Assembly: GCA_025738555.1 (NCBI GenBank)
Contig: JAOVFP010000001.1
Span: forward strand, 2,790,001 to 2,854,000
Length of the DNA: 64,000 nt
Direction: 5' to 3'
Source of the DNA: Cyathus striatus
Lineage: Eukaryota; Basidiomycota; Agaricomycetes; Agaricales; Nidulariaceae
How positions within the stretch are numbered: position 1 is the stretch's first letter; every line of letters starts with the position of its first letter. The translations under genes and the position numbers were made by a program. Positions 21,071 to 33,144 of the stretch are shown in pieces. Under the pieces are notes generated by a model. It saw only the letters and a program-made list of their open reading frames with translations, searched no databases and was not told where the DNA came from.

Positions 21071-24000
21071 AAGAGAGACCTGGAGCTTCAGGCAATTTTT
21101 GACGCTCTTATCTCTCTCCCATCATCCCAGGGCGTAAAAGATACCGCGGCCTTAGCAAAGAAACGTATTATTTACATCCGAGACTTTGGAAGTATTGCCA
21201 AAGTATCCAGTCCCCTCATCGTGCGCCTTCTACGCGCTATCCATGCCCGTCGCGTTGCAAAGTTCTCCGATGACATATAATCAGAGGATCTCATCCAACC
21301 AACCCTACTCTTCCTCGAATATTCGAATCCGACTAGTACCAACGCGATCGGAGAGTCGGTCTTCGTCCGTGGCAGTGAGGCACTCAGGGCGGCGCTTCCT
21401 CGCGTCGGCGCAGGGGCTGCAGGGTAATTTGACCTCGATCACTTTAGCTCCCATTGCTTCTCAGTTTTTCTTGAGCTCTCTGGTCGTGAAGAAAGAAGAC
21501 CAAAAGGATGTTTCCGATAACGACGATGACGACCCTTTCAGTTTCTTGTACCGGATGCCAAAATCAATGCGAAATCGGTTGCCAACACCAACACCAATAG
21601 CCCCTTCTTCCGTTAGGGTGTCCCGTTGCACAACCTTTAATGGCCCACTTTTCTCCTTGAGCAGCTTCGACCTATCCTCTGCATCGCTAGCGATGTCTGT
21701 TTTTCTTAAAGGGCGAGGAAAAGAAGGCATTCACTTCATCGGAAAAAAGTCTGTGTGATCGCAGGAAGTCCGACGTGGCCAACGCGTGGTTTAAAGTATC
21801 CCTCACTCAACAAAAGCGGCGCCTTGCTTGCGATGATATTGTTAGCTTCCTTGGAAACGACGAAGATCTTCAGAAAGATTTAGCTGTGGACAAGGAGGAG
21901 AGGAGGAAGAATAAGGAGAAGAACTGGTTCATGCCTACGCTTAGCAGCCAGAAAAATTCCAAGCAAGATTCGGAAAAGGAGCATCAGGGCCCATATAAAG
22001 GACAGGCACTACTTGCCCGTCTAGCCGAACTCGCAAATTCCAGCATTTATGTTGCACTTGACAAAGGAGTGGCCATTATCCTTGGACTGAGCAATTCTGG
22101 ACAAACACCAGGCTCCGTTGATGTTCCAGAAGTCCCGTTATCTGCATTCACCAAGGCTTTCCGAATGCTTATTCACACCTACAAATCTCGTGCTGAATGG
22201 TGGAAAAAAGGGCTAGAACAGAATGTCGATGACAACATCAACGTTGCGAATATTGGGAATGCTGGGAATGAGAAGGTTTCCGAGGAAGATCCAGTGGTCA
22301 AATCCGTCAAAAATGCAACTGACCTGACGGGCCATGAAAGAGCATTGCTTTCTTACATCGTTGATCCGAGTATGTCTAACCTTATTCTTAGTACTGTGTT
22401 GTTTCTGACTGATCTTTGTAGATGAATTGGCAACGGCTTTCGAGGATGTCTGCGTTTCGGAGAAGACTGTAGACACTCTCCACACCATCACATCGTTACG
22501 TCTCAGATTCCCCAGTGCATTTAAGTCCGGAGTTCTTAGTAGGGAATATATGGGAGGTGTATTGCTCTATGGCCCACCCGGAACAGGGAAAACTATGGTC
22601 TGCAGAGCGGTAGCACGCGAGTCTGGGGCGCGGATGCTTGTCATCAAACCCAGCGATGTAATGGACAAGTGTCTTGGAGAATCAGAGAAACTCGTAAAGG
22701 CTATTTTCATAAGTCAGTTATCATAAATTGTCAAATTCCGTTCTAATAACTGCATTCTATACAGGCTCTCGCATATCGACTGGCTCCTTGCCTGATATTT
22801 GTTGATGAGCTCGATTCTCTATTTGGTAAGCGTAAGGAGGACGACCAGAAATGGTACAGGGATATTGTGAGTCGGTGTTTTCACTCTATTGAACTAGGAC
22901 TGACTTTAAGGCAGTTGGCCGAATTTCTTCAATCTATGGACGGGCTTAAGTCGGCAAAGAAGAACAAGGATGCAGTTGCTATTCTGATTGGTGCTACCAA
23001 TAGGGTGCGTAGAGACAAACCACACGGCAATACAGTGTCTGATTGATTACTTAAATAGCCGCAAGACATCGATGAGGCAGTTATTCGTCGTCTCCCTAGC
23101 CGCATGATGGTGGATGCACCTGATGAGAAGCAGAGACAGCGTATGTTGTACTTAATACGACTTTTATGGACACTCTCTGAAGGCTATCTCAGGTATCTTG
23201 GAACTGCACTTACGAGGAGAAATTCTGGACGAAGATGTCAAACTCAGCGAGATCGCAGTGAAAACCACCAATTATTCCGGTTCAGATCTTAAGAGTAGAT
23301 CATTGATCTCATGCATTTTTCATTGGTGCTGACTTCGTTTCCATAGATGTTTGCGTTTCAGCAGCCATGGCTTCTGTTAAAGAAGCTATTGGAACATTTA
23401 CCTGGGAACCTATAAAGTCAAAAGACGTCCCGAAGGCTGGAGATGATTCTACTCCAGGTGATGCCCAGGGCGATGAAGAAACTAAAAAACCCAAGGAGAA
23501 GATCAACATGAGAACCATGAAGATGTGTCACCTCATGGCTGCGCCTGCCGAAGTTCCTGGTTCCCTGTCCAATAGTCCGACTGAACAGAGTGAGCTTCAA
23601 CGCTGGCATTCACAGTTTGGAGCTGGGGCATCCTCGCGACCAAGTTATGTCGCTGGCCATACTCGACCATACAGTGGGGCAGGTATTTATGGTTCCAAAC
23701 CTGGTGGGTATACAAGCGCTGGTAACTATGGTTCGGGTAGGAATGCTACTGGCGCTGGTGGATATGGCTCAGGTGGGACTGCCACCGGTGCTGGCGGATA
23801 TGGTTTGGGTGGAATTGCTTCTGGTGCAGGAGGATATGCCAGCAGATATGGTGCTGGTTCTGGAACTGGCTTTGGAGCAGGCAGCAGTGGTATCTTCGGG
23901 TCTGACGCTGGTGGCTGCCACGGTCAACCTTCTTGTGAAGCAAACCGTCGCTGGGGCTGCGTCGAACGCGAACGCGAACTCTTCATCTCCTCTCAATATT

Positions 24001-24387
24001 CCTCGTTATGGCGGAAATTCGGGTGCTGGACTCGGGATCGGTGCTGGTGGCTACGGATCCAATTCCAACGCAGCTTGAGGCGGAGCCGAACCGAATGATA
24101 ACTCAAGCATTCCTGGAGGCAATGGAACTGCCTCTGGCTTATCACGCTACAATGGCACATTTGGACGTTACGGGGGAGGTAATGGTGGGGGTGGTACAGG
24201 AGGCGGAATTGGAAATGTGGGGTCTGGTGGCTTTGGTGCAGGTGGGCCAGGAATTGGAGGGATTGGAAGTACAGGCGGCGCATTGGGAGGTCTAGGGAGC
24301 ATCCGTGTGATCGGAGGGATTGGATCCGTGGGAGACAGCGGGCAGGGTCCGTATGCGTCGATTGAACCGGTTGACGAACAGGGCTAG
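21071..24387 (+). pseudogene. AAA ATPase pseudogene, copy C (5' truncated, fused to GMC remnant)
   Basis: Begins abruptly with DLELQAIFDALISL, equivalent to residues well inside copy D exon 3; everything upstream is lost. KKRIIYIRDFGSIAKV follows. A TAA at 21278-21280 stands where D has a Glu codon. Frameshifts occur near 21400-21430 and 21715. The core is well kept: AFEDVCVSEKTVD, Walker A GPPGTGKT (22571-22594), LGESEKLVKAIF, Walker B CLIFVDELDS, GATNR, RRLPSRM and NYSGSDLK, with introns at the same places as D. The Gly-rich tail (23640-24387) has GAGGYGSGG-type repeats and shifts frame near 23930 and 24090 before ending ASIEPVDEQG-stop. No full-length product is possible. Confidence 0.92.
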
Positions 24388-24602
24388 AGTTTGTCTAGAG
24401 TAAAAGTGGTCATACATCTGGCTCGTTTAAATGGTCCTCACTTCCATTCGTTATTTAGAAATGTGTCTCGTTCATAGAATATTACATATATAGCCTAAAT
24501 ATACATATTACTAGCAGTTGCCCGTGCTACGCACGGGAATACCAATTTCAGTTACAATTAGGGTTGTGGAATTGCATCATGACCCGGTACCCTGCTTGTA
24601 CC

Positions 24603-25421
24603 TAGTGTTGCCGCCGCTCAGCTCAGCTCAGCTCCCGCTCGGCTCAGCACCGCTTACTGTCCCTGTAGGATAAAGAGCTGAGCTGAGCGAAAACGGAATA
24701 GCTTAGCTCTCCTCGGCTCAGTGAGCTGAGCTACTCGAGCGGCCGCTCAGGCACCTATATTACAAATAGTTACATAAGTAGGCACACTATCATGTAACAA
24801 GAGTTTGATAACGTATTGAGAGTTTGAAAACTTAATAAGTCTACAATATCACTTTGTCTGGTTATACTATCACCATGAAACTTTGCACAATGCTGTAATA
24901 TGCCTCTGTGCATGTACATCCCAATTTATATGTGCAATGGATGGATACAGATTCAGCAACGAGGGAGCATGAATATGAAGTTTTCATGCATTCTGAGTGT
25001 GACAGGGAAGCACGAATTTGGCGGTGTTCGGAGCCTCAGATCTCACTGTGACAATGCGTGACAAAGCTATTAAACTGCACTCCGCTATGACACTGAAAAT
25101 GAACTTTAACAATATAAATACATATTCATATAGCAAAGAAGCGTCGGTATATAATGGCCAAGTTTATAGTTCCAAAACCATGTAGTTGAGGAAGAAATAC
25201 CAAAATACCAAAAAGTTGTCAAACTTTTGTTACATGATAGTAACTATGTTCCCACAAATGCCCAGGAGCAGTTAGCTCAAGCTCGCTCGGAGCTACCAGC
25301 TCAGCTCAGGATTCAGAGCTAGTCAGCAGGAGCCATGAGCAAATAACGACCGCTCAGCTCAGTGAGCTGACAGCTCCACTTAGCGGCTCAGCGGCTCCGA
25401 GCTGAGCCAGCGGCAACACTA
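24603..25421. mobile_element. Non-autonomous hAT element (GAGCT-rich MITE), 819 bp
   Basis: Termini TAGTGTTGCCGC and GCGGCAACACTA (12 bp, allowing one shifted base) lie inside a perfect 8-bp target duplication CTTGTACC (24595-24602 and 25422-25429). Eight-base duplications and TAGTG-type ends are hAT hallmarks. About 150 bp inside each end is packed with GCTCAGCT/AGCTGAGC blocks, which can act as subterminal transposase sites. There is no open frame, so mobility would need a transposase elsewhere. Confidence 0.9.
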
Positions 25422-25844
25422 CTTGTACCTGTCAAAGTTTTCAACGAAAATCTATATTATAATCTATATTATAAGGGTGCTGTGGATTTTCCTGCAATAT
25501 GATTGGCTGGCGGGGCTTGCCTCTTTTGTGAGGCGGGATCTGGTGGATGCTCCGGCGGGTGCTGAGCTGCTGTGATCATCGGACGGATTGGGCCAAATGG
25601 GATCAATGTTGACGGTAGGACTGTCTCGTGGACTCCCTCTTTTCTGTTGATATGAAACAGAAATAACGGTTATATCACCATAAATGCACAAGCAAGTATA
25701 TCCCTTTCTCCCTTTAATCTATTCCTTTCTGCCTTTTATCCCTTTCTATTACGGTCAATTGTAGATACATATAAATACGTACCAGTACACATACACTCAC
25801 CTTAGTCCTTGTATTATACACTAAAGACTGAGGTGAGACACTTA
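25422..25844. other. Spacer, no gene recognised
   Basis: Includes a tandem repeat of tctatattataa near 25450 and a 30-base motif at 25804-25833 that recurs at about 27613-27643. Confidence 0.5.
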
Positions 25845-27543
25845 CATCAGCAAGCACTGATTTTGTGCATAGTATGTCATAGTTTACAGTCTAATCTTAT
25901 AGTATCCTACAACATATCTACAAGCTGACAGCATGCTGTAGTATTAGGGGTATTACTACCTTTATATGTAGTACTCTATATTACTCTGTAGCATAGGCTG
26001 GAGTTAGCTAACATTATATAGCATTGTTACATAAATACATAGTAATCTATAGTGTATACAGAAGCTAATGTAGTGTTTTACAACTTTTCTATTTGCTATG
26101 TATGTCATAAAAGCACTATATAACTTGTATATAACACTACATACCTACATAGTACAGTACTGCTCAATCCTATCTGCGGGAGGGAAGAATCCCTGGCAGT
26201 TCTTGCCTTATCTCTTCCCTCAGGTCCTACTATATACATATTTCTAGTTACTTATTTACAATTCATGTAGTAATAAAATCCTATTATATCCTATTTTATT
26301 TCTAGGCATTTCAACGATCTGTTTACAAGGTAGAGCGCTTCATCAGCGCCCAGGCAGTGGTCAGCCAATTGTGCGCATAGCCCAGTGCACCCCCTTTCTG
26401 CAACAGGCGCCCGTTTGAGTGTCCCATCATTTACCTTCCTAATCAGGTAATCCGCCGATGCGGCAGTGTCAGCTGCTCACATCAATTTCGTTTACGTCGT
26501 ACCTCTCAGGTCGGTTCACCACTTCCATGCTTACTCCTCACCATCAAGGTACTCGCTCTTTCCATTCTTGCTTCCTTTCCCCCCTTCCCGCGCTCTTCCT
26601 CTCTCATCGTCTTGTCGCCTCGTCATCGTTCTCATTCAAGCTCACTGGTCTCGTGTCTCGTGTCTCAAGGTCTGGTCTTAGGGTTCTCGTTTTTAGTGTC
26701 TTTGTAAGTCTGTGTTTTGTCAGTCTCCACCTGTTGCATCTCGTGCTGACTTTACCACATGTCAGAAGTTTGTTCTGGGTTTTTGGTACTTTGTGTATGG
26801 AATGCAACATTGTATGTAAAAGGTAAGGTGTTTTATATTTGTTTAAAGTGTTTGAAACCAGTCCTAAGGCAGAGTTATGTGTTTTAATGGGTTTATTTCT
26901 TTTTACATGTGTATCACTGGTAAGTCCTGTTCCCCGCTTCTTTTCTAATACTAACATTTGTGTCTTTCCCTAGCCCTCAACAAAGTCAGTGCGCCGAGTT
27001 CTTTGTGCTGTCTCCCTTTCCATGTCGGTGGCTCATGGTCTCCACCTCCAACACATCACACCGTCTCCTCCCCTCCCCATCCCTCCCTCTTGTCGTCGTC
27101 AACACATCATGCCATCTCCCTCTCCGTGACATCCCCCTCCTCCCCCTCCTCTTGTTGTTGGAGGATTGGGTACCATTTTCTTTGAATGCTATTATTTATA
27201 CTGTATTGTACTAACATGTATTATAACTATTTAATATAATAATTTTTCATTTATATCATGAAAGGAATGATGCTATTGGCTGAAGTATGGGAATCCCAAG
27301 GAAATCCTACAGGATCTGCTGTAATCCTGGATGTTATAAAGCACTCCATAGTATATTGCCAAGCCTCCATAGCACTATATAGCACTACATAGCTTGCTGC
27401 CATGTCTCTATAGTGCTTGATAGTATGTAGGGATAACTACATAGTTCTACATAAATGAACACCTTTGTTATGGTGTTATGGTGCTATGCAATACTCTGTA
27501 GTACTACTGTAGCACTGTATAATATAATCAGTACTTGCTGATG
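25845..27543. mobile_element. TA-flanked TIR element without transposase, 1.7 kb
   Basis: Ends CATCAGCAAGCACTGATT (25845) and its inverse AATCAGTACTTGCTGATG (ending 27543) match at 17 of 18 positions and are each flanked by TA, as for Tc1/mariner-type insertions. Subterminal DNA is rich in variants of tagtactacat and catagcac. The middle (about 26300-27200) is pyrimidine-rich, with two plus-strand frames (26458-26826 and 26958-27185) that look like low-complexity chance. It is probably a long MITE or internally deleted element. Placing it in Tc1/mariner is inference. Confidence 0.65.
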
Positions 27544-27584
27544 TAGATTACTCTTTCACTTATATCACACTAATACCACGTGTA

Positions 27585-27683
27585 GACTACTTTATCTAAC
27601 TCTCTATGTGTATAGGTATAGTCCTTGTATTATACACTAAAGACTGAGACTACTTTATCTAACTCTCTATGTGTATAGACTCC
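27585..27683 (+). repeat. Short direct repeat flanking a recurrent 30-mer
   Basis: actactttatctaactctct followed by atgtgtatag occurs twice (about 27589 and 27652). Between the copies lies tccttgtattatacactaaa followed by gactg, also present at 25806-25830. The arrangement looks like insertion or slippage of a small mobile piece. Confidence 0.7.
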
Positions 27684-27689
27684 TCTAAG

Positions 27690-29351
27690 GGATATTCCAT
27701 TCTACATTTTCCAGCTCTTTTCTTTGTACTTGGCCCCTCTCTATGGAAGCTCTGGTGATCCCAGGGTTTTCTGGGTTGTATATTCTCCCATTATGGCTTG
27801 ATTGCTACATTCTGCTAGAACAACTGGTCTCACAGGCTTGTTGCAGGCCCTCTCTCTTATCTGGCAATGCCAGCCATCAAAGGAGCCTCAAGTAACATTA
27901 TCATGTTCCAGTTTCTTTTACTATGATAGCTTAGACTATTTGTATCACCACAGACCAGCCATCATATGGAAAAAGGAAATGGTACCCAATGTAGAAAGAG
28001 CATGGCCAGGCCCACGATACGATCTGCTCTCCTCCAATGAGCAGGCATAACTCCTGGTGTCCATATAACCGACAGTACAGATCCCATCCTTGAAGGCCAA
28101 TGAATTCTTTAAGAGGTATGGAGAAGAAAGCAAACAGAATTTCTTTAAGAAATGTCCTCATCAACAAGTGTTTTCGAATGAAGCATGCAAGGCTAGCGTG
28201 CACAGACAAAGAATGAAAATCCATCACTAGGATATTTACATATCACACCAAAGTCACAACGAGACAGCAGATAAAGATGAAGGCTGAGCAGGCCCCTAGA
28301 GTGCAAAATGGCACCATGCCCCATCCAAACAAAAAAGAAAGAATCATTCAAAAACCATCCGGCAGCCTATAATAATCCAAGTTCGATCAGGGGCCTCGAA
28401 ACCGAGATACTATACAATGCAGGATACTCGAGCTCCTTTAGTACCAAATCAGGTCCTTCTTAGCCACAGAAGGTCCCAGTTTTATCATAGGCACAGGCAT
28501 ATCGATAATCAGGCACGATAATCAGGCACAGCCCTCGAAACTTGAGCTAAAGAATGTCTGGAGAGCAGAAGAGTAGGTGAAGTGAAGGTTCAAGCTCCAG
28601 CCTGTGGTGGAACATCGACGAGCAGATGATTGGCAGATGAAGGGCAATTGAGAGAGGAGTGAATACTAGACACGAGGATTGCTGACATGAGTCGGAGAAA
28701 TTGTGAACGTGTACAGTGACAAAAGACCACTCTTAAACTCCATTCTGACCATCAAATAGCACTTAAGACTCAGAATAGGTTAATGGAGGACAATTTCATT
28801 TGAGTGGAACACATCAGTAGGTATATGATGTTGTGTTTTGTTGTTATATGCTTGTTAGCGTGAGCTTCTTGCATGAATTAGAAACATAGCCACACCATAT
28901 CTTCGGTGTGCGATGCTTTCACTCGATGTACATGGCATTCTCACATTTGACATCATCCATTTCATTGCCCTTTGATTATCAGATCTGAGCGTGGAAGCAA
29001 CACAGACTGTTCACTATTTTTGAAATGTTTTGTAGCTCTAGCATCGAGCAGTAAGTCTTTTATTAATCCTCTCGTTGGTCTCGTGATCATTCAACATGAG
29101 TGTTCACAATAATTATAGCACACAGATGTGATAAATGAAGAACAAGATGCCCAGTAGCCCAAATTCCAATTGGAGAAGAATCTGGATGTGTCAGCTATTA
29201 ATGTCCTCTATCAGTGCGTGATTCAGGTCTGGGTATAGGTATAAAATGACAGTGTAGTGACATTGACAGTTTCTTCTCCCCTCACTCTGAACCTCAAGAT
29301 TCTACACCTATACCAAGTTTCAACAAACTTAACTATAAGCAATTTGCACTC
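27690..29351. other. Long spacer upstream of the NACHT gene
   Basis: No gene recognised. Short frames on both strands at 27802-28227 overlap and have no motif. The 5' region of the NACHT-WD40 pseudogene should begin in the last few hundred bases (tataaaatg near 29240), but no promoter element is distinctive. Confidence 0.4.
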
Positions 29352-32321
29352 ATGGCTACTGTACCCACATCAAGCACTGAAATGTTCAATAATGTACATA
29401 ACCCAACCATTCAAAATTCAAACATCACTGCTGCTGGTCGAGATGTTACCATAATTAATGATGGAAGTGCAAATGAAATTCAACAAAAGCTTGGTTTACT
29501 AAAGCCAGTATCTCGTGATCATTATTATGTTCCTCCTTGCATGGAAGGAACAAGAAAGAGCTTGTTTGACAAGGTTGATAAGTGGCTTCAGGACTTTGGT
29601 ATGTGTGGTTTGTAATGCTTAACAATGTTATCTAAAACTATCCTCAATATTAGATGAGTTGGCACCAAATATAATGTGGATCACTGGGTATCCTGGAAGT
29701 GGGAAATCAGCTATTGCATCTAGTTTGGTTTCCAAGCTCTCTGGAACTCAGGGACTCTGTGGTTACCACTTCTTCAAAAGAGATGATGAAGTTCTTGGTG
29801 ATCCCTGTAGTGTTTGGTGAATCATAGCTGCAACAATGGCCTCTAAGCACAATGGCCTCTAAGCACAATGTTATTGCTAAAGCAATGGCCAAAAAATTGG
29901 ATGGCAACTTTAGAATTCAAGACATTAAATGGCATTTTGAAAACCTCATTTCTATGAGCCTCTTTGAGTATTTGAACCAACTACACAATCCAGTGGTTAT
30001 TATTGATGCTTTGGATGAATGCAGAACTTCAGATGATATGCAAACACTCATGAACACATTATTTTCTTGGTCAAAATTTTCCAAAAGGTGTAAACTTATT
30101 ATTACTGGAAGGTCTGGTTACAAGCCAACAGTGCTGGATAAAACTGAACTTTGCATTGATTATGAGCTACAAATTGGTACAAATGCAGGATCTGAAATCC
30201 ATGATGATATAAAATATTATATAGAAAAGTCATTTGAAAAATCATACTACTGGTTAAGCAAGAAACCAGATGATGTAACTTTAAATGCAATGGTAACAAA
30301 AGCTTCTGGAATATTTATTTGGGCCTCAACTGCTATGAAATTTGTAACCTCAAATCAAAAAGGCATGATAACTCCCAGTACAAAATTGAGAAAAATTATG
30401 GAAAATGATGATAGTACAGTTTCTGGCATTGACACATTGTATATTAAAATTTTGAAAATGTCATTTGAAGACTGGAGTGAAATGGACAAACAAACTGTTC
30501 AGAATGTCCTTGCAGTAATAGTGCTTGCAAAAGAGTCATTAAAGACAAATGATATACAGCACTTTATTTTGGAAAATGAACATGATGAACTTGAAGAGGG
30601 TATTGAAGTTATTTTGAGATGTTTACAGCCTGTGATATCCATAAATAGTGGAAAAATTACAACAAGACACTTGTCATTTGTTGAATTCTTAACAGAAAGA
30701 TGTAATATGGAGCAGTACAAAATCAATAAAACAACTCACAATATTAAAATACAGACAAAGATATATAACATTTTAAATAAAGAATTGAAGTTCAATATCT
30801 GTAATTTGGAAACATCATATAGGAAAAACAAAGACATAGAAAATCTGTCAGAAAGAATTCAGAAATGCATACCAAGTTATTTGCAATATTGCTGCAGATA
30901 TTGGGCATCATATGAGATAGATATTAAAAGCCAGACAAATGATACTATATGGATGAATGGCCAAACAGATTTTTTGTACCAAAAATTTCTGTATTGGCTT
31001 GAAGTTATGAGTTTACTAGATGAAATACCAATGGCTTTGGGTCTACTGAAAGTATTGAAAGGTTGTCAAAATGTAAGTACAATGAAAATTAGCTTGGATT
31101 TTACACTGAATTTAATATGTATAGCATGAGAATATGATTGAAGAGTTTATTAGTGAGGCTGTTCAGTTTATATTACATTTCAAAGTTCCAATAAAAACAA
31201 GTGCCCCACATATATATCTTTCAGCATTGCCATTTACCCCCAAAAAATCAGTTATTTATGATAAATATCATAAGATATTTGGAAATATTATTTTTAGATT
31301 ATGTGACATTGAAGAAGATTGGAGATATAAAGGGAGTGAAGTTCATCACCACACATCACCAGTATCAAGTGTGGCTATATCTCTTGATGGAAAGCAAATT
31401 AGTGTTGGATATTCAAATAATACAGTTCTCATATGGGACACTATAACTGGAAACAAGATTGCTGGTCCATTTCAAGATCATATAGGTAGCATCACATCAG
31501 TAGCATTTTTCTCCAGATGGAAAGCAAGTGATATCAGGCTCAGATGATCAAACTGTGAGAATATGGGATGTGGAGAGTGGAACAATTACTTCCATTCTAT
31601 TTGAAGGTCACACAAGTTATGTCTCATCAGTAGCATTCTCCCCAGATGGAAAGCAAGTGGTATCAAGTTCATATGATGAAACTGTGAGAATATGGAACAC
31701 GGAGAGTGGAACAATTGCCCCTGGTCCATTTGAAGGTCACACAAGGGTAGTCTGATCAGTAGCATTTTCTCCAGATGGAAAGCAAGTGGTATCAGGCTCA
31801 TATGATGAAACTGTGAGAGTGTGGGATGTGGAGAGTGAAAGAATATCTTCTGGTCCATTTGAAGGTCACACAGGTTTAGTCTCATCAGTAGCATTTTCTC
31901 CAGATGGAAAGCAAGTGGTATCAGGCTCATGGGGTCAAACTGTGAGAATATAGGATGTAGAGTGGGGAACAATTGCTGCTAATCCACTTGAAGATTACAC
32001 AAGTTATGTCACATTCATAGGATTTTCTCCAGGTGAAAATCCAGTGGCATTTGACCTACAGGATGTTAGAAAGTTGCAGTTCACATCAGGTGTGTAATAT
32101 TTGTGGTCAATAGCTAAAATATATTAAAATTTCTACTTCCTGTTATGCAGATCATGTTAAAAAGTTACTTACACTTGGAGGCTTTTCAATTTATGCCTCA
32201 TGTTATAACAATGGCTGGACTACAGATGATGGAGGTCATATACTTTTTTGGGTTCCTGACTATTTAAGATGTGGACTATGTGACTATGATACCATTTTAT
32301 TTATAGGTCAATTCCCATTAT
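29352..32321 (+). pseudogene. NACHT-WD40 (STAND/NLR-type) pseudogene
   Basis: The ATG at 29352 starts an N-terminal segment with NSNITAAGRDVTIIND, typical of fungal NLRs. An intron (about 29599-29653) precedes the NTPase: Walker A GYPGSGKSA, Walker B VVIIDALDEC, sensor segment KLIITGR. A long helical linker runs to about 31150. Then come WD40 repeats (31340-32010) and the usual C-terminal cap GWTTDDGGHILFWVP (about 32210). Lesions: TGA at 29818-29820 where Arg is expected; an exact 16-bp tandem duplication at 29834-29865 (frameshift); an extra T near 31507; TGA near 31754; TAG near 31952. A MITE begins at 32322. Intact relatives sense ligands and can trigger conidial-style incompatibility or immune death; this copy cannot. 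Confidence 0.92.
31340..32010 (+). repeat. WD40 coding repeats, 129-bp units
   Basis: Two diverged units are followed by about four near-identical 129-bp (43-codon) units with the core SSVAFSPDGKQVVSGSYDETVRIWDVESGT split across copies. The last units are almost the same at DNA level, which is the pattern of recent repeat shuffling known in fungal NLR sensor domains. Only the TAG near 31952, the TGA near 31754 and the T insertion interrupt them. Confidence 0.9.
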
Positions 32322-33144
32322 CACAACAGGCAAGGGTGACATATTCTATCACTATTCTGGAGGGGAATATTTGAAATAGTTTGTACTTATTTTGTACTTA
32401 TTTTGCAGTGTGATATTTTAAATCTTATAGCAGTATTCTGTTGTCATATATAATCTAAAATATTTTAAATTTACAGTAACCAGTTTTCAATTATAATACT
32501 GTATAAAATTTCAAGTATTCAGTGTATATATAATAGATATTTGAGGGACAACTACTTTGAATATTTCGAGGAGAAGTATTCACAAAAATCCTTCTGTTTA
32601 TTTAAAATATTCTGGACATATTTTAGAAATATCAAGGAGCAGAATATTTTATATTTCATAACCTATAATCCGCAAAATTTTGTCATAATATTATTCATTT
32701 TCAAAGAATAGTTAGTGAATATTTTCAGTATATTTGGCTGAAGAATATATGCAAGAAATTTGTTAATTATTGTCATAATATTATTCATTTTTAAAGAATA
32801 GTTTGTGAATATTTTCAATATATTTGGCTGATGAATATATATAAGAAATTTACTGATTATAGACTGAATAAGTAAAATAATTTAAGAACATTTTGAGAAT
32901 ATTTTCCCTCACAAAATTTAAAGTAGTGATTTCTGAAAAAACTCTTATATATATGTTGAATACTTAAAATTTTATACAGCATTTTAATAGGAAATTAGCT
33001 AATGAGGATTTTGAATATCTAGATTATATATAACAAGAGAATACTACTATAAGATTTAGAATATCACACAGCCAAATAGATACAAACTATTTTAAATATT
33101 CCCCCACAGAATAGTGGTAGAATATGTCATCCTTGCCTGTTGTG
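32322..33144. mobile_element. AT-rich MITE with long TIRs, 823 bp
   Basis: The left end CACAACAGGCAAGG continues about 60 bp (GTGACATATTCTATCACTAT) and is mirrored at the right end, which finishes at 33144, with few mismatches. A possible 3-bp target duplication TAT flanks it. The interior is AT-rich and contains a 92-bp period direct repeat (32680-32762 and 32773-32857, tttggctgaWgaatatat). No coding capacity. It cuts the 3' end of the NACHT-WD40 pseudogene. The superfamily is not assigned. Confidence 0.85.

Noticed and set aside
26320..26430. tRNA-derived SINE
   Set aside because: A- and B-box-like strings are imperfect and there is no A-rich tail or target duplication; kept only as a remark in the TIR-element finding.
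26458..27214. Plus-strand open frames of 122 and 84 codons
   Set aside because: Composition is pyrimidine-rich low complexity (Ser/Leu/Pro), which keeps frames open by chance; they lie inside a TIR element.
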